A stretch of 64,000 nt of DNA from positions 7,763,675 to 7,827,674 of the forward strand of contig NW_020945064.1 in NCBI RefSeq assembly GCF_900497805.2, read 5' to 3'. The position numbers and the translations under genes were made by a program. How positions within the stretch are numbered: position 1 is the stretch's first letter; every line of letters starts with the position of its first letter. The stretch comes from Vombatus ursinus. Taxonomy: Eukaryota; Chordata; Mammalia; Diprotodontia; Vombatidae. Shown here piece after piece: positions 59,025-64,000 of the stretch. Under the pieces are notes generated by a model that had not been told where the DNA came from, did no database searches, and was given only the letters and a program-made list of their open reading frames with translations.

Positions 59025-59690
59025 GACAAAGAATGTCATAGCACAAGGAAAGGGACCTGGGAGATATGGGAGACTTTGAACAGAGAATATCAGAGATGAA
59101 AATCACCTTAGAATAAGAGTTGGGTCTGTAGACTCCAAAGAGGTGTGTGGATAAATTTCAGGGAGTCCATTCAATTGAATGGGGAAAAAAATTACACCTT
59201 TGTTCTTACTAATTTTTGGTCTCCTTTGTAATGCTATGTATTTTATTTTGTGCATTTGAAAACTATTCTGAGAAGTCATCCACAGGCTTCATTGCCAAAG
59301 GAGCTTAGGACACAAAAAAGGTTAAGAACCTTTGCCTTAGAACACAGAATGTTAGAGCTGGGAGGGGTCTTAGAACATGGAATATCAGAGCTGAGAGGGT
59401 CTTGGAACACAGAATGTCAGAGCTTGGAGGGCTCTTAGAACATGGAATGTCAGAACTGGGAGAGACTTTAGAACATGAAATATTGAGCTGGGAGCTATTT
59501 TAAAACGCCGAATGTCAGAGCTGGGAGGGACCTTAGAATATAGAATGTCAGAGCTGGGAGAGCCCTTGGAGCTTGAAATGTGGGAGCTGCGAGGGCTCTT
59601 AGAACACAGAGCTTAGAGGGCTCTTAGAACATGGAATGTGGGAGCTGGGAGAGCCGTTAGAACATAATGTAGAATGTTGGGGTTGCTAAC
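59025..59690 (+). repeat. minisatellite of about 33 bp, 12-14 units, split by a MITE
   Basis: Units of the form 'cttagaacacagaatgtcag' + 'agctgggaggg' recur. Two to three degenerate units precede the MITE (59,030-59,113) and about eleven follow it (59,335-59,675). Spacing is 25-35 bases and units differ from each other by several changes. Same unit type as 3.9 kb, and again next to a reversed MIR. Confidence 0.9.
59114..59334 (-). mobile_element. hAT-like MITE inside the minisatellite
   Basis: Same family as 5.9 kb: 'ggtctgtagactccaaagag', 'tatgtattttattttgtgca', ends 'ggttaagaacctttg'. The 8-bp 'ccttagaa' flanks it on both sides (59,106-59,113; 59,335-59,342), the size expected for hAT. This word is also part of every minisatellite unit. 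The left terminal repeat is decayed. Confidence 0.82.
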
Positions 59691-59870
59691 TTGATGCTCC
59701 ATGCCATCCAGTCTCATCCTTTGATTTTAGAGATGGGGAGGCTGAGATCCAGGGATGGGAAGCCATTCCTCTAAGGTAACATGACTGGTGAATAACTGAG
59801 CTGGGATTAAAATCCAGGACTCTCTCCACCATATTGTGGAAATGACCCTGGCTAAAAGTAGGCTAAAAAG
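59691..59870 (-). mobile_element. MIR SINE downstream of the minisatellite
   Basis: 'agagatggggaggctgagat', 'tgagctgggattaaaatcca', 'ggactctctccaccatattg'. Confidence 0.72.
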
Positions 59871-59879
59871 CTAGAATGA

Positions 59880-59964
59880 CATCCTCATTCCAGCTCTGTA
59901 ACTAACTAGATTTGAGGCCTTGAGCAAATTATAGCACCTAGGTTGAGAGCAGTCAGGGACCTTA
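59880..59964 (+). mobile_element. MIR SINE fragment
   Basis: 'agctctgtaactaactagat' and 'tgaggccttgagcaaattat', truncated by the following SINE. Confidence 0.6.
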
Positions 59965-60200
59965 AAGGGACCTAGGTGGCTCAGTGGATAGAGTGATAGA
60001 CCTGGAGTCAGGAAGATTTGAGTTCAAATTTTGCCTCAGATCCTTATTGTCTATATGGCCCTGGGCAAGTCAGTTCACCTCTTCCTCAGTTTCCTCAACT
60101 GTAAAATGGGGATAATAATGTCACCTACCTCACTAGGTTATTGCAAGATCACATGAGATAACATATATAGATAAAAATAAGCATACATAAATATACAAAT
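59965..60200 (+). mobile_element. THER1-type CORE-SINE
   Basis: 'agggacctaggtggctcagt', 'gacctggagtcaggaagatt', 'cctcagtttcctcaactgta', 'acctacctcactaggttatt'. Confidence 0.88.
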
Positions 60201-60250
60201 ATTTAAGTCAAGTCAACAAGCATTTATTAAGTGCTTACTATATGCAGACC
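60201..60250 (-). mobile_element. L2/MIR tail fragment
   Basis: 'aagtcaagtcaacaagcatt' and 'tattaagtgcttactatatg'. Confidence 0.75.
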
Positions 60251-60495
60251 TAAGATTTTGTCAGTGTAGGTACCTCACCAGTAAAGAAACATCTTCGACC
60301 AATGCAGATCAGCAACTGTCCCAAAATGTAAAGTCTTATTGTCCTGCCTGGGGCCCTGTGAAGTTTAAATGACTTTCCCAGGGTTATAGAACCAGTACAT
60401 GTCAGAGGCAAAACCTGAACTCAAGTCTTCCTGAATCCAAGGTGGAGCAGTCACAGGCAGGCTCTCTGGACACTAACCACGATGCCTCCCATAAT
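60251..60495 (-). mobile_element. extended MIR-type SINE
   Basis: 'accaatgcagatcagcaact', 'aatgtaaagtcttattgtcc', 'tgactttcccagggttatag', 'acctgaactcaagtcttcct'. Confidence 0.72.
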
Positions 60496-60612
60496 GCCAG
60501 GTAAATGTCACCAATCAATATTAAAGACAACACACACGCTGGGTGGTGGCGTTGTGAACTGAGTCATTGTGGCTCATCTCCCCTCCTTCTTCTTCCGGGT
60601 GCCCCTCCAGTG
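60496..60612. other. unassigned
   Basis: Nothing recognised. Confidence 0.4.
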
Positions 60613-60824
60613 TTGAGGTTTTAACCTGAGGTGGACAGACTCATAGATTTCAGGGGCTCTGTGAACTTGGATGGGAAAAATACCTCTTTAGTTTAACTAA
60701 CCTTTAGTTGATCTTGTAATCCTATGTATTTTATTTTATATACCTTTTAAGCTATAATTCTGAGAAGGGGTCCATAGGCTTCACCAGATAGGGTCCAGGA
60801 CACACGAAAGGTTAAGAAGTCCTG
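60613..60824 (-). mobile_element. hAT-like MITE, same family as 5.9 kb
   Basis: 'ttgaggttttaacctgaggt', 'gaacttggatgggaaaaata', 'cctatgtattttattttata', 'tgagaaggggtccataggct', ends 'gaaaggttaagaagtcctg'. Confidence 0.82.
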
Positions 60825-61299
60825 CTCTAACAGAAAAAGCGATCCCCCAACACTATTTTCCATAAGGAGAGGTTTGTGTTTTGTTTTTCTCCTTTTTCTG
60901 TTCTTCCCAGAAGCATCTGGCTTCTTTCTGGCTTCTCCCAACAAGCTGATCCCCATGATCTCCTGGGGATGGAGAGATGAGATGGAGCCCCTGGGGGCTA
61001 AACCTGGAGATGAGGTGGGATTGTCAAAGGAGAACTGTCTTCCCCCAGTGCTTTCCCTCCCAAGAAATAATATCCTTGGCTTGTATATGTGTTGATACAA
61101 GGGTGACTCATTAATGCGGTACCGGGAGACTGTTTGTTTTCATGCTGATGGCAGGCAGCTACGTCTGGCACAAAGTCAGTTGGCAAATCTTAAGCTCAGG
61201 AAAAAAAAAAGCAACTTCTGTCCCTGGAATATATTAAGAATGTGCTGGCATCTAGCCATTTCATTTTCAAGAGCTAGTGCCTTACTTCTTCACTGTAAT
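60825..61299. other. unassigned
   Basis: No known repeat. Overlapping frames of 60-117 codons on both strands (for example 60,747-61,100 minus, which begins in this stretch and runs into the MITE) are not supported. Confidence 0.4.
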
Positions 61300-61600
61300 T
61301 ATTAACTCCCTTTTGTGTGTAGAGTGTCATATGAGGTGCTGAAGCTGGGAGAGATATAAAGGTCGGGAGTGGGGAGAGAGAAATGCAAAACCTGCCCTCA
61401 TGGAGCTTACAATCCAGTATGGGTCTAAGATACCAATATAAATGACCATAGTGCACAATATTATGTGATAAGGTCACTATAGAAATACCAAACCAATAGA
61501 TTCCATGGAGGGAATCAGGGAAGGAGTCATGGAGGAGGTATCACTGCAGCTGGGCTTTATAAGGGTAGAAAGAAAATTTGATGAAAAAAAAAGAGGGAGA
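61300..61600 (-). mobile_element. diverged L2-like 3' fragment
   Basis: 'cctgccctcatggagcttac' is the standard reversed L2 phrase. 'agggaaggagtcatggagga' and 'gctgggctttataagggtag' fit the upstream part only loosely. Confidence 0.55.
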
Positions 61601-61767
61601 AAAGTAAAACTCTTTATATAGCTAGCTGATTTGATCTTTATGACTACTATGGAGAGAGTGGCCTTCATTTTCCTAACCCTAATTCTTTTAACTCTATTTT
61701 CCCTAACCCTCATCCTTCCTTTTCTCTTTTCTTTTCCCTCCTCCCCAGTTCTTTTTTTTTTTTTTTT
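61601..61767. other. unassigned, T-run at the end
   Basis: Pyrimidine-rich. T-run at 61,751-61,767. Confidence 0.5.
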
Positions 61768-62010
61768 GGATGGCACAGTGGGTAGAATGCTGGACTTGGA
61801 GTCATGAAAACCTGAGTTCAAATTCTTCCTCAGACACTCACTAAATGTATGACCCAGAGCAAGTCACTTAACCTTGTTTGCCTCAGTTTCCTAATCTGTA
61901 AAAATGAGGATAATAATAACATATACCTCCTAGGGCTGTTATAAGAATAAAATGAGATAAAATATACCAAGTGCTTTGAAAATGTTAAAGCTATCTATGA
62001 ATGCTAATGT
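61768..62010 (+). mobile_element. THER1-type CORE-SINE
   Basis: 'ggatggcacagtgggtagaa', 'tgagttcaaattcttcctca', 'cctcagtttcctaatctgta', 'gttaaagctatctatgaatg'. Near full length. Confidence 0.9.
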
Positions 62011-62319
62011 CTTCTTAAAGTGTTGAATTGGGGAGTTTAGTTACTTGTATACCTTTAACCTTGCCTTTGTGACCTCTTCATTGACTGTAATTTGAGGATT
62101 TTGTCCAAAGTTTAACTCTTGGTCTCTGAAAAATAAAACCAAGGCATTTCTAGTCCAATTTAGGTTTTATATTTAGGCTACTATTTGTCCTAAAAGTCAG
62201 CCAGAGGGGGAGTCACCCTGCAAATTATGACTTTGTTGCTAAATCAAGGAATTGCTATTTGATGGCAGCAATGGGAGCACAAAATGGCAACAGACTCCAC
62301 AGTGGCCCCAAAGTGACCC
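62011..62319. other. unassigned
   Basis: About 310 bases, no recognised repeat or gene. Confidence 0.4.
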
Positions 62320-62440
62320 ATTAGAACGTAAGCTTTTTGAGGGCAGGGACTGTGTTTTTGCCTTTCTTTGTATCACCATTGGTTAGCACAGTGCCTGGTA
62401 CATACTAAGTATTTAATAAATGCTTGTTGGCTATCGATTT
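62320..62440 (+). mobile_element. L2 LINE 3' end
   Basis: 'ttagaacgtaagctttttga', 'ctttctttgtatcaccattg', 'agcacagtgcctggtacata', 'aataaatgcttgttggctat'. Confidence 0.93.
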
Positions 62441-62464
62441 AGAGCAATTCCACCCTATTTATAA

Positions 62465-62570
62465 AAATAAGGAGTCTTTGAAGGCAGCCAGGGCATTGTT
62501 TTTGTCTGCCTCCCTATCACCTAGCATGGTGCCTAGAGTGTAGTTGACCCTCAATATGTACCTGGTACCT
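62465..62570 (+). mobile_element. L2/MIR-like 3' end
   Basis: 'ggagtctttgaaggcagcca', 'tagcatggtgcctagagtgt'. Diverged. Confidence 0.6.
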
Positions 62571-62697
62571 CTAACTGAGCCTAGATAACCTGGTCTGGGA
62601 AAAAACACTCCCCAGGAATAAAGAGTTGGCCAACCAAGAACCTGTACACAGCACAGCTCCAGACACATTTGATGACCCTCTAAACTCCCTTATCCTA
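62571..62697. other. unassigned
   Basis: Nothing recognised. Confidence 0.4.
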
Positions 62698-62816
62698 GTG
62701 GCCTTGAGGCCACCTGTGACCCTCTAGGTCCTCAAGTGCGGCCTATCAGTCAACAGGCTGCACTTGAGGACCTAGAGGGCCACATGTGGCCTTGAGACCG
62801 CACGTTCCCCACCCCA
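62698..62816. mobile_element. palindromic hAT-like MITE, strong hairpin
   Basis: Second copy of the 16.9-kb family. The stem halves 62,720-62,743 and 62,756-62,779 are inverse complements with one mismatch in 24 and a 12-base loop. Pairing continues outward, imperfectly, through 'ggccttgaggccacctgtga' and 'gccacatgtggccttgagac'. The right end is 'cgttccccaccccag'; the left terminal repeat is lost. Confidence 0.85.
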
Positions 62817-62821
62817 GTAGC

Positions 62822-62884
62822 CTAATCACAGAACTGTAGAATTTTAAAGCTGGAAGCAAGGCCATCTTATTCAATCTCCTCATT
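62822..62884 (-). mobile_element. MIR SINE fragment
   Basis: 'cacagaactgtagaatttta' and 'attcaatctcctcatttggc', cut by the next SINE. Confidence 0.6.
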
Positions 62885-63160
62885 TGGCAACTAGGTAACA
62901 CAGTGGATAGGGTGCTGGACCTAGAGTCAGGTCAGGAAGATCTGAGTTCAAATCTAGCCTCATATACTTACTGTTGTGTGACTCTGGGCAAGTCATTTAA
63001 CCCGTTTGCCTCAGTTCCCTCATGTGAAAATGGGAGTGATAATAGCACCTACCTATCAGAGTTGTTGTGAGGATAAAATCAGATATTTATACTTTGCAAA
63101 CCTTAAAGCACTCTATAAAGGCTGTTTATTTTTATTATTATTGTTATTATTATTACTATA
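62885..63160 (+). mobile_element. THER1-type CORE-SINE
   Basis: 'gcaactaggtaacacagtgg', 'tctgagttcaaatctagcct', 'ctgggcaagtcatttaaccc', 'agttgttgtgaggataaaat', 'accttaaagcactctataaa' and an (ATT)n end. Confidence 0.92.
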
Positions 63161-63292
63161 ACTACTTAATCTCTCTTGGCCTCAGTTTCCTATGGGGATC
63201 ATAATAGCAGCTGCTTCCTAGGATTGTAAATCACTTTGTGAACCTTAGAACACTAATAATAAATGCTAATTATGATGATGATGATGATGATT
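63161..63292 (+). mobile_element. THER1-type SINE 3' half with (GAT)n
   Basis: 'ctcttggcctcagtttccta', 'tgtaaatcactttgtgaacc', 'aacactaataataaatgcta', then about nine 'gat' units (63,266-63,292). Confidence 0.85.
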
Positions 63293-64000
63293 AGATATTG
63301 ATAGACTATAGAGTATCCAGAGGACACAAGCTGACTGACAAAAGGCCTTGAGCTCTTGGAGTGTGTCTGAGCTGTCTGCCCTGGAGAAGGGAAAACTAGG
63401 AGGAGGTAGGGGACCAGTGAACATGAGATCTGTCTCCACTGTGTGAAGGGCTGTTCTAAGGAAGACGGATTAGGCTGGTTCTGGCTGGCCTCAGAGGGCA
63501 GCCCTGGGCATGACGGATGCCAGCTGCTGGGCCTGATTCGCAGTCAGGAACCACTTCCCCCCACTTCGAGTCACACAAGAGGTGAATGGTTGGTTTGGGA
63601 TCAGTAAGGACCCACCCCTCCCCTGGAGCCTGTCCAAAGCAGCGTGTGTTTGTCACGGATGTCGGAGAGGGGATTCGTGGTGGCCTCTGAGGTCCGAGGT
63701 TCGGTGATCTCCTCTGCTCCTGCAGGACTGGTAGAAGCTAGACCTACCACTCACAGATATGCTTATTTTAACAAAGGGAAGACTCCTCTGCTAGCTTTTC
63801 CCTGGCCTTTCGTGGGTATTGCCAGATGCTTTCAAAGACGACTCGGGTTTGATGGGCCTGTTAAGCATTTTTAAAGGCCTTAACTCAGCTCCCACACATC
63901 CTACCCCAAGTCTGCTGGGCTGGGCTACAGAGACTTCTGACTGCACGGGCTGGCCCTTTGCCTCCTTGGCTAGGGGCCGTGGGCTGGCAGCCCCAGGATC
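63293..64000. other. unassigned, GC-rising right edge
   Basis: No known repeat over 700 bases. GC content rises, with scattered CpGs near 63,460-63,720, but I see no defensible CpG island, splice sites or domain. Short frames (63,456-63,656 minus; 63,644-63,874 plus) are not recognised. Confidence 0.45.

Noticed and set aside
59335-59680. Regularly spaced repeats, considered as a CRISPR-like array
   Set aside because: Units are directly tandem without unique spacers, are degenerate, and lie in a mammalian genome next to a MIR.
61660-61720. 'ccctaac'-like words suggesting an interstitial telomeric repeat
   Set aside because: Only two separated, imperfect occurrences; no tandem array.
1-64000. 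Endogenous retrovirus or LTR element
   Set aside because: I found no pair of long direct repeats, no primer-binding-site arrangement and no retroviral protein signature. All reverse transcriptase text is L1, L2 or CR1/L3. An isolated old LTR could still be hidden in unassigned blocks.
63400-64000. GC-richer right edge as a CpG-island promoter
   Set aside because: CpGs are scattered, not clustered, and no first-exon or splice donor pattern is evident before the window ends.

Overview
This window reads as mammalian nuclear DNA, most likely from an Australian (australidelphian) marsupial. That is inferred from the repeats, because I recognise no host exon, rRNA, tRNA or other RNA gene. The diagnostic repeats are MAR1-type CORE-SINEs with an RTE/BovB-like 3' end (for example 17,823-18,083 and 26,950-27,206), tRNA-headed SINEs ending '..aaccccaattgcct' plus oligo(A), which I take to be WSINE1, and marsupial-style L1 3' ends. 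They sit on very many old L2, CR1/L3 and MIR/THER1 copies. Family names come from memory of consensus sequences, not from a search.

Layout: 0-3.3 kb is an antisense L2 reverse-transcriptase fragment followed by L2 tails and MIRs. 3.9-6.2 kb holds a 34-bp minisatellite, a WSINE1, THER1 copies and a hAT-like MITE. 6.2-11 kb mixes MIRs, an old L1 tail and unassigned DNA. 11.3-15.4 kb has an L2 split by two WSINE1 copies, a MAR1 and the longest L2 (about 1.45 kb). 16-22 kb is MIR/L2-dense and contains a 162-bp inverted repeat with 160 of 162 bases matching. 22.5-30 kb carries two antisense CR1/L3 copies, one broken by an L1 tail. 30-38 kb has MAR1 and L2 copies and another MITE. 38.1-39.0 kb is the best preserved L1 3' end. 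41.2-43.2 kb is a CR1/L3 interrupted by three SINE-like insertions. 45.6-46.6 kb is an L1 inside a SINE. 48.9-49.3 kb is a polypyrimidine tract. 50.9-51.4 kb has two MAR1 copies stacked at one target site. 53.5-55.1 kb is the longest repeat-poor stretch. 55.1-64 kb is a broken CR1/L3, the second minisatellite locus, more MITEs including a hairpin, and THER1 copies.

No genes act together here. The window could be intergenic or intronic. Open reading frames are short, and the ones with recognisable content are LINE reverse transcriptase remnants. The observations most worth following are the 98.8% identical inverted repeat (20,346-21,419), the stacked MAR1 pair, the hairpin MITE at 62,698-62,816, the related minisatellites at 3.9 and 59 kb, and an unassigned dispersed repeat seen at 40.5 and 50.2 kb. 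Boundaries of old repeats are accurate to roughly 10-30 bases.
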